Assembly: GCA_002286855.1 (NCBI GenBank)
Contig: NRSV01000033.1
Span: forward strand, 248,001 to 312,000
Length of the DNA stretch: 64,000 nt
Source: Bipolaris cookei
Lineage: Eukaryota > Ascomycota > Dothideomycetes > Pleosporales > Pleosporaceae
Reading direction: 5' to 3'
Position numbers and translations under genes: made by a program. The notes below the pieces were generated by a model, which was not told where the DNA came from, did not search any database, and worked only from the letters and a program-made list of their open reading frames with translations. Numbering within the stretch: position 1 is the first letter of the stretch; every line of letters begins with the position of its first letter. This document shows, in pieces, positions 9,736 through 21,489 of the stretch.

Positions 9736-12700
9736 TTATGCACCAGCTGAGTAGTTTGCTGCCTCCATCTCATTTTGGTGGCGGAGTTGTTCGTTGCGCA
9801 TCTCAGTACGTGACTCTGTGCGAGACTCTGTGCGAGATTCTGTGCGCGACTCAGCTCGAGACTGTGCCCGCGAGCTCATAGAACCGAAGAGCGAAGGCCG
9901 AGAACTAGAGGCCTTGACGTATCGACCTCTGATTGAGTGTTGATGAAGATGTCCAACATCGTGTTTACCTTTGCAAATGTTAGCTCACACATGAGGGTCC
10001 AATAGGAGGGGAAGGTACTTACCATCGCAGCACGCTCGAACATTGGGCATGAAGTCTTCGTCTTGCTCCAAGTGCTCGTGGATATCGCGACTAAGCTCCA
10101 GATGAGAAGCGCTTGGCTCTTCATACATTGTTGTCTCCGGCGTGTTAGCCTTGCTGCTTCGACGGCTGGAAAAAGATCCTCGCATGGCCGAAGCGCTTGG
10201 TCGGAGCATGCTAGTGAATCTGCTCGCGACAGAGCCATGAGCCGGTGCCTCGGTTGAAAGTGCGCGTTGCTGAGAATAATTTGATTGTCGGATCGTGGGT
10301 ACCTGGCCAGGTTCACGAGATGATGCGCGCCTAGTAGCGTACGACACCACTGAAGCTCTTGATCGACCGGTTTGGCGCGAAGAGCTTCTATATCCGCCGT
10401 TGAACTCGTCTTGAATTTCCTCAGCAGTTGTAGGCCTATGCTCTGACACTGGCGAAGACTTTTCTTCAACGCCTTCAACGCGCTGACACAAATAGTTCAG
10501 AGCATTGAACCAGGTCTCGTGTCTCTGACCCGTAGTCGCAGTAAACTTCATTGATCTGCCCGGCGTGATGACTAGTAAACTCTTCTGGTGGAGCCCGGGA
10601 GGGAGAGGGTTGGGGTCATCGACCTCTTGGACAGATTCAATAGCTACACTCTTAGCTTTCAAGGTCGATTTATCGGCACTCTGAGGATCGCGGTCACTCC
10701 AGTACAAAGTCCTTGTGTAAGGATGGATCCAGAAGAAGCGTCGATGCCGGTTTTCAGACATGCCTTCACGGCCAGTCTTGCGGGTATACTTCCATAGGTA
10801 CTCACCAATCATGGTCTGAGTAATGGCCTGAATCATCCGCGGGTCTGTGGCACCGGCAGCTAGTCCACCTGGAGCAAACGATGGGCCTCCAGGTATGTTG
10901 AAGCGCTGATCAATCTCCGACGTGAACGAAGATAACGATGATCTGTGACTGAGAGGCGAAGACGCGCCGCTTCGCTGTGATGGACGACGCACACGTGGAG
11001 TAGTGCCGCCTGTCATAGGAGTGAGATTGCTGTTGCTTGTCTTGATGGTTGGCGTTTGCGGTCGTTTCTTGTAGGCTGAGGCAGGAAGCGAGGGCGGTCC
11101 CATTGATCCAGGAGACATGGGTCTGAGCGATGCAGCAGCAATGACTTCTTTGTGGTCCCGTGGTAGTGGCGGAGGCGTTTCTATACGCGAACGCATGCTT
11201 CCAGAGCTGCCAGGACGTCTTGGAGTCCGGAGAGGATCGGGTGTTGACCTCCTAGGTGATCCAGGAGATGAAAGGCCCTTGTCTGACCCTCCTAAGGCCG
11301 CTGTGCTGCTCCATAATTGACTTCGAGCAAGGAGTAACTTGTCAATCTGCTCGGCAGATACCATAGTCTGAGTCCCTCCGTCAGCCATTTGTATTTGACT
11401 TTTCTTAACAGGAATATTGGCGCTTATAGGCATAAGGGGTGCGCGTGTCTCTGGGCTATCTTCCGATGAAGGAATAGTGGTGATTGAGGCATCCTTGCTA
11501 GTGGTTGGACTGGCATCAAAGTAGCTGATCTTGGGCACTGATGGCCATTTGTTCTCAATCGTCTCTGTTTGAGTAATAGTCGATAGAGTGAGAGGTGGGG
11601 GGTTCCTGTGTGCAGTCACAGGTCTTGACGGGACCACTGGTTCAATACCTTGAGTTGCAACAGATGACAAGCTCATGACAGGGGCTTGCTCTCTGTCCGC
11701 TGTGGATGGCCTGCTTTTGGGATTTGGGAGAAACGCTGGAAGCGTTAGCGACTCAGGCTGGGCATCGTGAACTGTTTGTACGTTGGACATGTTGAGGACA
11801 GATCCCAAAGGAAGAATTGGCGAGATGGGTTCTGTTTCGACCGTGTCAACGGTTGAGAGTTGTGATGGCGCATGCTGTGACGGCTTGACAGGATCTGTGA
11901 CTTGCGATTCTACACTTGAGAGACCCATAGAAGCTAGTGTCTTTGGCGTCATTGGCTCGGTCGCTTTTGACAAGAGACCAGAAAAAGATGATAGGGCTGG
12001 TCTCGAAGGCTCCACAGGTTGCGATGTCTCGAAAAACAATGAAGAAAGCTGCTGTGGAGCTGGCTTGGGCGTCTCGACAGGGTCGGTCGACTGGACCGAA
12101 AAGTTTGACAGCTGCATGTGTGGTAGTCGTGGTGCAACAGGCGCGGTAGCAACGTGCGAGTAAAGTTCAGAAAGCTGTTGTCTCTCTCGACTGGGCATTC
12201 GCGGCTCTATGGCTTGGGTCAACGTTATTGAAAACGCTGAAAGTGTGTGGGGTGCATCCTTGGGCGCGATTCCGTTGGACACCAGGGCTGATATCTGCAG
12301 AGGTGTCTGCTTGTGCGACGCATCTCTTGGCTCGGTTGCGTGAGTAGCCACCTTTGACAATTGCAGCAACTGATGCTCTTGTGCTCGAGGTCCCTGCTGG
12401 GGTTGTACCGAGTCAGCCTCTTCAGAAGTCGATATGGACCTGGGAGCATCAGCAACGGACTCGGTTCTTTCTACAGGCTCTGTTGACTGAGTTGATATGG
12501 CCGATCTCAACAGCTGTAATGGAGCTAGAAGCTTCGAGTTATTAGTTTCTTTCGGTTCAGTAGCCTGATGAGATATGGAAGAAACGTCCAACGAAGCAAC
12601 GACAGGCTCTTGCACATGTGGTGAGACAGGCTCAGTGCCTTGAGATGAGAAACCTGATAGGGCAAGAGGTGGTGGAGTAGACTGTCGAGGCTCCGTACCC

Positions 12701-15453
12701 TGTGACGAAAAGCCGGACAACCCAAGAGGTTTTGAAAGAGCATGTCGAGGCTCTGTGCTCTGAGAAGAGAAGTTTGACAATCCGATAGGCTGTAAAGGAG
12801 CATATCGAGGCTCCGTGGCCTGAGATGAGAAATCAGACAGCCCAAGAGGCGCTGGAATAGCATGTTGAGGCTCTGTTGTATGGGCAGACACCGATGACAT
12901 GTTCAAAGGTGCGACGGGTGCAGCACGTGGTGCAGTGTCTAGCGAACACAAAGAAGAATATGCTGACAATGGTACCAAGGGGGCTTGCGGCTCCGTCCTT
13001 TGGGCAGACAAGGAGGACACAGCCAATTGAGGCAGCTGTGGTACGCGAGGACTGGTTGCGTTTCCAGAAACACTGGAGAGACGAAGCATTGGTGGGGGCA
13101 CCTGCTTTGGCTCTGTACCTTGGGAAGAAACTGAAGACACTTGGAGGTCTTGTGGACGCGGGGCCTGCGGGTTTGTGTCATTTGAGCGCAAAGAAGACAA
13201 TTGTAGCACAGGCATGCGGATGGCCTGCGGTTGAGTATCCTGACTAGAAATTGAAGAAATGGTGATGGGCTCAGGGATATCTCGCTCGGTCATGGTGCCC
13301 GAGTCTACCATAAGTGGCCTGGGCATAGCAGTGATGGTCCTTCGCAGTGCATCCGTTGACGATTGACGTGAGTGTATAATGCTAGAGCGGCTTGGTGTGC
13401 CATCGACAGTACCTTCAACAGAGCTGCCACCATCGTCACTCAAGTCATTCAGCTCCGCAAACAGACTCTTGCCTTGAGCAGGCGTATTCTCATTGCTACT
13501 GCTGATGTAGCTGGCAGGAGAATCCCTAGATGCAGGAGGTGTACTAGCGAACAAACCCGAGCCGATCTTGGGTGTTGACCTGCGAGAGCTGCTTGGCCTC
13601 AACCGAATACGAGAATTTTGATGGTGTAAAGGCGTCCTGAAATCCGGCTCACTGAAGTCGTCGCCAGACGTAGACGCTGTGCTCTGGTAGGAAGCAGCAC
13701 GACCCCGACTTGATAGTGAGGGTCGACTACGACGCTCACTCAGTTTAGGAGGCCTGGCCTCAGTTTCGGTTAGCTGATCACTGCTGTCTCCGTCAAGTGT
13801 CTCTGCTCCTGTTTGGAAAGCATCCGACTCGGTTGCCATGCCGTCACGTTCATTTGCAGTCTCAAAAGCAGCATCCGACGTCTCGTTGGCGGTCTCAAAC
13901 CCTTCGAACTCGTTCGTCTCTGTGGCAGATTTGTTTCCACTAGAGAAGATTCGAGATGTAGAGACAGAGAGGTGCGGTTGTCGGCTGGGTGTACTTGGCA
14001 TGCCCTCCTCCTCTTCCCACTCGTCATCCTCGATGATCTCCTGTGTGCCACTACGCAGAGCGCCAAGACGATCTGGTCGAGGAGGCTTCTTGAAGATGTC
14101 CTTTTCGCTTCTCCTTCTCTTGCTGGCGCTACCAGGTGCAACTTGAGCGCGGGCTGTATCCAATTCATCACGGGTATCTTGCAACACTCGCTTGAGCTCG
14201 ATTTTTTCGGTCTTTTCCCGGTGGATGTTGTTCTTGAGTTGCTGGATCATACGGTGGGCGTGTTGAAGAGAGTGCTTCAGTGTCTCGGTCTCGAGCATGC
14301 CATGGCGGGGAGTAGCCTTGCTTGGTGAGGGTGCAGGCGAGTGTTCTGGAGTTCCTGATTGTCGCTCCACAAAGCTATCGTCCTGCGAGGAATCTTCAGA
14401 GCGACCACGCTCTTCAGATCTTGCGCGCCAGGCAATAGCTTGTGCCAGCTGCTGGTTCTTGGCTGTGAGTTCCTCCACTTTGCGCTGCATTGCACTTTTT
14501 TCAGTCTCGGTCATGGCCACATTGCGACGAAGAATGGAAAGTTCTGTCTCGTGCTGCTTGATCTTGTTGATATGGTCGTCATTGAGCTTTGTAAACATCT
14601 GCTTCAACTCCTCCAGTTCCCTTTCCAAGGTTGACCTTTCTGTGCGTGCGAGATTTAAGGCATGGTTGAGGCGGTGTTCCTTGTCTGCCGCCGACTTGGA
14701 CTGTACCTCGGACTCGCGGATTTGTGTTTCAAGACTCCAGTTGACATCCTTTAGTCGCGACTCACTCTCGTCAAGAGTTCGCAAGCGCTGCGACAAGCCT
14801 TCGACTTCGATCTCGAGTTGGGACCTGTCAAGGTCGGCTGCCTTGAGGGCCTCATCCTTCTCAAGTAAAACAGCTTGGAGCTCCTTGAGCTGGGAGAGCA
14901 GAGACGTGGAGATTTCGGTTGCTAGCGCGATATCGTTGATGCGACTGGGCGGTTGGTTCTTCTGCTTCCGCGACGGAACGCTGACTTTGGTAGGCGACTG
15001 GAGGGCTTCGCTCGAGTAGACTGAGCCGCCGGTTGCGGCGTCAGTCTCTCCGCTCGGAACGCGGGATTTGGGGAGGAAGACGCGAGCCGTCTCCCGTCCG
15101 ACCTCGTTAAACTCCTTCTCCAGCTCGGTCAGCCTCTGGCGCAGATCCTCGCCAATGTCATTCTCCTCTTGCTGCTGTTCTACTTCCTGCAGCCTGTCTT
15201 CGAGTTCCTTTCGCTGTTGGACAAGAGCGTTGCCGAGGTGGGATGTCTCTTGCAGTCTGCGAGTTGTCTCTGCCAAGTGTGCTTCGAGGGCGCGCTTGGC
15301 TTGGGCAGGCGATCCGTTTACGTAAAGGGAGAACTGCGAATTGTCGAAGGCCGAGTATCGCCTTTGGCCATCCTGCGGGGGCACGAGAAAGGGATCTGAT
15401 CCATTGAGGTGCTCCACCGGCAAGGCGCCCGGTGGAGGGTTTGCTGCGGTCAT
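9736..15453 (-). CDS. apsA: Cortical PH-domain protein, ApsA/Num1 type
   Basis: Homologues anchor dynein and mitochondria or nuclei at the cell cortex; loss of ApsA in Aspergillus blocks nuclear entry into sterigmata. Exon 1 (15453-10023) and exon 2 (9968-9736), joined across a 54-bp intron, give about 1887 residues. The N-terminal half holds a long coiled coil (about 45-350), a low-complexity S/T-rich section and then about 20 copies of a 20-residue repeat (720-1290). A PH domain lies at about 1540-1660 (QTMIGEYLWKYTRK, RFFWIHPYTRTLYWS, ETWFNALNYLC). The tail after the intron reads CCDGKHDVG and ends in a short ESRT repeat. Splicing is needed to get this ApsA-like tail; the unspliced frame stops soon after the donor. 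The family call is strong and the symbol is by analogy. Confidence 0.9.
11560..13290 (-). repeat. 20-residue (60-bp) tandem repeat array inside apsA
   Basis: Units follow the pattern T-E-P-x(7)-P-L-x-L-S-x-F/V-S-S-Q-x. At least ten consecutive units are exactly 20 residues apart, counted from one T-x-P to the next; the flanking units vary from about 20 to 27. The DNA copies are diverged, with the best neighbours near 12640-12860 (GFSSQGTEP, NFSSQSTEP, DFSSQATEP). The array is coding and in frame throughout. Confidence 0.85.
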
Positions 15454-16861
15454 TAGTAGTCACAAAGGCCCAGTCTCCTATTGTCCCATTGCCCAGGGGG
15501 GAGTGTTGAGGGTAACGACGCGTAGGGAATAAGTTTTTTTATGTAGTTTTTAGATAATGGAGTAGAGGTGGTGGAAAAGGTATAATTAAGGAGCAGGCAA
15601 GGGATGTGGATCCGGCGACGAGTGGCGGCAGCGGTGGTGTTGGTGTGCTGAAGACAAGAGTGACAGGGAGCGTCACTTGGTCGAGGCGAGGTCGGAATGC
15701 ACAAAGGGCTTGGTCGAGGGCGACGCGCAAAGCCGACTCGAGACACGGCCGCGGCTGCTGGTTTCGGTCACACTATAGAAAAGAAGCAAATGCGCATCGC
15801 TGGGGGCAGCGGCGGCGAAGGGTAACAAAAAAGAAACAAGGGAATGCCGAACGGGCTGGAGGGGCGACGGAGGCGACAAAGGCGACAGAGGAGTGAGGTT
15901 CAGCAGAGGCGGAGGGTGCGGTGTGTCGACGAGCGAAATGAGGCGGCCGTGCACGTCAGGCCGGGCTATGGCGAACGAGGCAGCGCGGCATCCACAGCAT
16001 CAACAGCGCTAGCGGCAGTAGGCAGTAGTCGGCAGAGGCCTCTCCACCCATGGCCAGGTACATGCATGTGTATATCCATCTAACTGCAGGAGAGCACACC
16101 AAGCCCCCACCTGGGCTTTGCGGCTCCCCCTGGCACATAGCCATTAATAGGCGGCGCAGACAGGCGTTTACATCTATCCATCCATCCACTCAGCAGTTCC
16201 CTTTGGCCTTTGCTCGGACACCGATGGCACTACCTGCGTCACAATACGCACCCCATTACTTACATACCCCAAGACTGCGACGGCCTCTTCTGCCGTAGTA
16301 GGGGTGCCATGGCATGGCAGATAGGGGCCACCGAATTCTGCCTCTGTGCGCGCATAATGCAATCGTGGTCTATGTATGTATTTTCATGTATATACTACCT
16401 CCATTGCTAGCGCGTATATTTGCAACACACCCCTTTGCACACGAGGCTGGCAGCCCCGATCCGCGTCCCATTGATGCTGCATCCCAGGACTGATTAGTCA
16501 GTGGACAGCCATTCACTCGGAGGCTTCACCATCACCGCACCTACCTAGCCACTACCTATGAACTATGTGCGCCAACCGTCCTGCGCTCCAAGCCGACTCA
16601 TCAACTCGGTCGGATCAGCACCATTATGAGTGCATCTCCACGTGATTGGTCTAATGGTCACATGGTTGGTCGAGTCCGGCCTGGGTATGCCCGGACTATC
16701 TCCCGCTCGCCGTCCCAGCTCCTGCTACCTGCGCCACTACCCCAGACCACGTCACGTGATTATTGGTTTCTCAGCCACAGCCTGTCTGCGACTTTCTGTG
16801 CTCACCTCGCAGCTCCCCTTGCACACCCATCTACAAGCTCTTAGTCAACTCTACAATCGCC
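15454..16861. other. Divergent promoter region of apsA and CWC24
   Basis: About 1.4 kb between the two start codons. It holds GC-rich stretches and short pyrimidine or CA-rich tracts. The open frames seen are short and overlap on both strands, and no gene or repeat family was recognised. Confidence 0.6.
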
Positions 16862-17788
16862 ATGGATGCACCAGTCGTCAAGTTCAAGAAACGAGGAGCC
16901 AAGGCAGCGCCTCGCAAAGTCGCGCCTCCCCCACCGCAGTCTGATTCAGACTTCTCATCCGGTTCCGACGCAGAAGGCGAAGACGGCCGTGTAGTGAAGC
17001 GGCGAAAGGTCAACGACAACGCGCTCAAAGCCTCTACCACAGACCAGAAGACGAACACGGCCATCGAAGGCACAACACAATACGCTGCCAACACCTCTGC
17101 GGTAATCGAAGCAAGCAACGATGCGACAAAGCAGTCCAACTGGTACGACGAAAAGGCTGATGATGCTCTCAGCTCCAAGAACCTGTTGGGCAGCACGCGC
17201 ACGAAGCCCTCTTCGCTTATCGAAAAGAACCCCGACGCGCCGACGCGCCAAGTAGGGCCTGTCAAGGCATCCACCAATATTCGAACAATCACGGTTACCG
17301 ACTATACGCCAGATGTGTGCAAGGACTACAAGCAGACGGGTTTCTGTGGGTTTGGCGACAACTGCAAGTTTCTGCACGCTCGTGAAGACTACGCAGCAGG
17401 CTGGAAGCTCGATCGCGAGTGGGAAATGTCCACCAAGGGCAAGAAGCCCAGTGGCACCGTTGTCGCATCTGCCAACCGGGACGCCAAAGAAAAAGACGAA
17501 GACGGCATCGACCTGGCGCTTTTGGAAAAGATACCATTCGCCTGCATTATCTGCAAGAAGCCGTACAGAACGCCTATTATAACAAAGTGTGGACACTACT
17601 TCTGCGAGACATGCGCTTTGAAGCGATATCGAAAGGACCCGACATGTGCAGCGTGCAGTGCAAAGACGTATGGAGTCTTTAATGGTGCAAAGAACCTACA
17701 GAAGCTACTAGAAAAGAAGCAGAAGTGGGAGGATAAGAAGAAAGCCGAGGCGGAAGAGAAGGCAAAGGAGGAGGAAGGCGGTGACTGA
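16862..17788 (+). CDS. CWC24: Pre-mRNA splicing factor Cwc24 (CCCH plus RING)
   Basis: Cwc24 (RNF113A in animals) binds the 5' splice site before the first catalytic step. The start at 16862 (MDAPVVKFKKRGAK) gives 308 residues; an in-frame upstream ATG at 16763 would add 33 residues unlike the family and is ignored. A disordered basic N terminus with an SDSDFSSGSDAEGED patch is followed by a CCCH zinc finger (CKDYKQTGFCGFGDNCKFLH, about 188-207) and a C3HC4 RING finger (CIICKKPYRTP...CGHYFCETC...CAAC, about 253-290). It ends in a charged K/E coiled tail. All zinc ligands are present. Confidence 0.94.
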   Translation: MDAPVVKFKKRGAKAAPRKVAPPPPQSDSDFSSGSDAEGEDGRVVKRRKVNDNALKASTTDQKTNTAIEGTTQYAANTSAVIEASNDATKQSNWYDEKADDALSSKNLLGSTRTKPSSLIEKNPDAPTRQVGPVKASTNIRTITVTDYTPDVCKDYKQTGFCGFGDNCKFLHAREDYAAGWKLDREWEMSTKGKKPSGTVVASANRDAKEKDEDGIDLALLEKIPFACIICKKPYRTPIITKCGHYFCETCALKRYRKDPTCAACSAKTYGVFNGAKNLQKLLEKKQKWEDKKKAEAEEKAKEEEGGD

Positions 17789-19206
17789 GTACCTGGTGGA
17801 CGAGAACCGAGCAGGAGAACATGAATGCCAAAGAATCAGCTGCGGCACGGTGCGGCGGCGGAGCTGACATTCTGACTAAGGCCTCGGCTTGCCTGTCTAG
17901 TGTGCCGGTGGTACTTTCCGCTTCCAACGCCACAGAGTAAGTCGGTCACGCCGTGGTGAGCAACGGCGCTGCTTTTAGTCCATGTCAACGAACCAAGCAA
18001 TGCCATCGATGTTGGCTTCAGGGTGTTCTAAGCTGCAGTGGTGGAGAGCACCAGCTATTCGAGCCACGCGTAGTACAACTAAGCCCATGGTTCGCGGAGC
18101 GATTGAATGTAGGCATGGCGACATTGTCCAGGGCATATTGACAGAGGCATTTTAAACAAGTGTTGAGGCATCTTATCACTGGTCCAGAAGGACGTATGTA
18201 TATATGTATACTATGTAGAGTGCGCTCAACAGCTCAGACCCGAGTAGCTATTCGATTAATTACAAAGTTCAGAAATTGTTCCCAACAAGAAGTCTAGCAT
18301 CCAATCATGTAGTGTCTCTCTATCCTCCCCGCACTTATCGCAACCACTCCTGCAGATAACTCATTGCGAGCATGTGAAATGGGTCTAGACACATGGCTTG
18401 TCTCTCCGGTGAAGTAGGTTCTCCCTTCTTGTCAGCACTGGTGCATTTGTGCAAACCGAATATCGGGAACACCAAGCAGACCTATAGAGATCTGGCAAAC
18501 CAGAGTTCAGAGGACGGGAAGATTGATCGGTGTAAATGGGTGTAACTTGGCTTGGTGGATAACCGGATGAGGAAAGCCATGCACGCTTGACATGCTAGTG
18601 CACGGGGGGGCGCATACACAAGGCGTCGGTAGCGACCATGGCGGATTCCCGACCTGACCTGGCGCGAGTACATACATATGATATTCGGATACATGAACAG
18701 GCTGTTGCAGGCACTCGTTGCGTAGCACCAGCAAGGCGTGAGTGGGCGTGGTGATAGCCGTCAGTGCAAAGGCTACAGTCCTTCTAGAAGCGTTGATTTC
18801 TGCGCACCTGCGCGTGGTGCCCCACCGCACTATGCCTCGTATGAGGTCTGGCGGCTGTTCGATAATTAGTAGAAAGCGTTCAGTTTCCAACTTGGGCCCC
18901 CTCATGACACTGCGCAACAACAGAGATTCTGCCGTTTTTCTTGCTGGCGCCTGCTGAAGCACGCAATTGACTGCCGCCGCCGCTGGCTGCCCGTTGCCTG
19001 GGGGTAAGATCAGTCCAAGGTACGGTATAGCCGTTGAGCCCTGTGACTGTCCGGGCCCAGCCAATCGCCGCTAGGCGAATGCGTCACTCGCCGACACAAG
19101 GTATGCCATTCCCACAGCCAAATGCGACAATGGAATGCCTGTGCTGCCTCTACCCGCCGGTAATGCCTCCCACTGACACTGATACTGCCCAGGTGCAGAC
19201 GATCCA
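17789..19206. other. Intergenic, 1.4 kb, no gene seen
   Basis: Between CWC24 and the next forward gene. Open frames, including one of 185 codons on the minus strand at 18507-19064, show no recognisable family or codon signal I can defend. It probably holds a 3' UTR and a promoter. Confidence 0.5.
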
Positions 19207-20996
19207 GTGTCGCCAAAGCCTGCAACACGCTCAAGGCTGCAAATCCTGTCCACCGCACGCCCAAAGCGGAATCTCCCGGCCGATCAGAAGACTCCCTCGT
19301 CCACCGCCCAGTCCATGCTTCTTCAATCCGACCCGAGCCTGGCCGAGGTTCCAGGCTTCACCAGAGAGCAATTGGACACCCTCGCCCGCAGCGTCGAGCT
19401 CAGAAGGCAGCAGCTGCAGGCCGACATCAACGACTATATCAAATCCAAGCAGGACGAACTGCGCAACTATGGCCACCAGGTATGTACTCAACTACTCCCA
19501 CTACGCCTTTGCCTTTGTCTTTCCTTTTTCCCTTTCCCCCGGCGGCTTTCCACTGTTTCGCGCCCTGTCCATGTTTGTCAGAGTGCTGTTGAGGACTGAT
19601 TCCGGCCTAGCTTGTAGACCAGTACCGCTCAATGCAATGCCCTCAGCAATTAAGTTCTGCGCAGAAAACTTGTGCGAGTAATGCTGAGGACACTGCTCCT
19701 TCACCAGCACCGCAGGAGCCTTCTGCGCACTCGCCGCCCCACGCAGAGGAAAGAATCAAGCAGAAGAAGCACACAAAGGTGCACAAGAGAGAGCAAGAGC
19801 TCTACGGTTTAGTCACGCCCGTCTTTCTACCACTGCTCGACGCCCGCGACAGTTCGCCAGAGAAGAGAAAGAAGCCAACGCCAAAGTCAGACACTGCGTA
19901 CGGCCCAAACAGCGCAGCAGGCACGCCCGTGGCAGGAGCGTCGAGAGATGCTGAGCAGAGCAAAGAAGGCCGGAAGCAGAGGAAGGACAACAAGGACATG
20001 GAGAACCCAGCCTTGGGAGTGCTGACGAGGGAGAAGCAGCCAGCCGAAGCAGCCAAGAAGTCCAAACGCTCGACAATGAAGAAGTCGGCGCTGCGACACA
20101 AAGACAAGGCCAAAACACCGCGCAAGAGAGTTAGTCTAGTCATTGATGGCCAGACAGTCCATCCCTCGGACACTGTGGACGAGCCATTGCTCACCTCGCC
20201 CAGCAGCGAAACAACGTCAGCCTCGAATTCCATTGCCTCCCTTGACGACATGATTGATCCGCGCCTTACATCGGAGACCCCAGTTTACATTGAGCACCAT
20301 AATGCCGTACATCACAGCCTCCCTCTCCCAATGGCCAACGCCATCCGGTCCGCCAACAAAGCCTTGACAGAATCCCAAACACCAACACCTGTATCTATTG
20401 CAACTGAGCACTCGCCACCCCTTCATTCGCCACGCTCACCAAACATACCCTTTGGGTTCGCACAAACCGCATCGCGCACCTTCCTCGACCCTCTGCCTAC
20501 CCAACCGCCTCACCCAATACCTGAAACCGCTGGTCCCAATCCAATTTTCCCCAACTCGGCAGTCGCTACCACGGAGCTCGAGACGGACGGCCTCGCAGAC
20601 CAAGACCAAGATTTCGACACCTACGTCGGCGGTCTGCACGGCTCGGGCGTCGCTGATGTGGATCAAGCAGGCAGCTACGGCTACCCGAGTAGCCTCGGCG
20701 CAAGCTACATGGAAAGTTACATGCAGAACCGCCCGTTGCGCGTGCGCATGGAAGCAGCGAGCAAAGCGGGTCTCAGCGAAGCGGAAAAGAGGAAGTTGCT
20801 AGAGGAACGGGTCGAAGAAGAGGAAGACGAGCATATCGATCATCACACCGACGACGACGATATCGACGATGTCGTTGATGATGATGAAGAAGAAGAAGAA
20901 GAAGAAATGTTTGAACGTGATGTGCAGCATGGGAGACACCGGGGCCGCGATATCGGCGATGTGGATAGCTTCATGGGCGATATGGACGACTTTTGA
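19207..20996 (+). CDS. Unrecognised protein with acidic C terminus, two exons
   Basis: I do not recognise the family. Exon 1 (19207-19479) and exon 2 (19611-20996), joined in phase 0 across a 131-bp intron (GTATGT to CCTAG), give about 552 residues. Residues about 45-91 form a predicted helix (GFTREQLDTLARSVELRRQQLQADINDYIKSKQDELRNYGH) that continues into exon 2 as LVDQYRSM. The middle is basic and disordered (KKHTKVHKREQELYGLVTPVFLP near 150), with conserved-looking short segments (NRPLRVRMEAASKAGLSEAEKRKLLEER). The last 80 residues are strongly acidic, with runs of D and E, and end DSFMGDMDDF. The start could be the later in-frame ATG at 19315. A nuclear or chromatin role is possible but unsupported. 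Confidence 0.65.
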
Positions 20997-21407
20997 CATG
21001 TGACAGCTTACTCGCATTAACTCCCCTACTACTGTTTTTTACTCTCCGTTTAAATTTTTAGGGGGCAAAGTTCGGGTTCGCCTTATCACGAGGCATTCCG
21101 GGCTTACACTGATTCACTAGGACCTCGGCGCCTGGTTTTCCCGACGAAATATTCTTTCTGTCTCAGACATGTGCCTGCTCTACCCTGTCTGTTCTCACGA
21201 GATGGGGCGTTTGCATGGGAAAGTTGGGCACATGTGAAGAGGGGCTACATGGTGTTTTGCAGGATAAGAAACCGGCTTGTATCTTTTTTTGGAATTTTCC
21301 AGGCTAGCTTGATGATGGGACTAGCCATGGATTTTGTTTTTTGTACATATGGACGACTTTTTGTTTTTGTTTTAACTTGTGTTTTTTTTCTGGGAAGGAA
21401 CTTTGTA
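20997..21407. other. 3' flank between the acidic-protein gene and the transposon
   Basis: About 410 bp, T-rich near its right end (runs of T at 21285-21390), probably 3' UTR. The transposon's flanking TA lies at 21408-21409. Confidence 0.6.
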
Positions 21408-21409
21408 TA

Positions 21410-21466
21410 ACGTAAAGCACCACCGAGCCGGACACACCACCGAGCCGGACACTTTTTCTTGGCATC
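21410..21466 (+). repeat. Left terminal inverted repeat
   Basis: 57 bp starting ACGTAAAGCACC, identical to the reverse complement of 23239-23295; similarity runs to about 63 bp with one mismatch. It contains two tandem copies of CACCACCGAGCCGGACA (overlapping at the join). Confidence 0.93.
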
Positions 21467-21489
21467 GCGAACATCACTTGCAAAGTAAC

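Noticed and set aside
11560..13290. Regular 60-bp repeat considered as a CRISPR-like or satellite array
   Set aside because: It stays open in one frame and encodes the ApsA repeats; DNA units are diverged and there are no spacers.
14297..15019. 240-codon plus-strand open frame opposite apsA
   Set aside because: It mirrors the coiled-coil coding region of ApsA; Ser/Leu-rich antisense frames are expected there and no motif is present.
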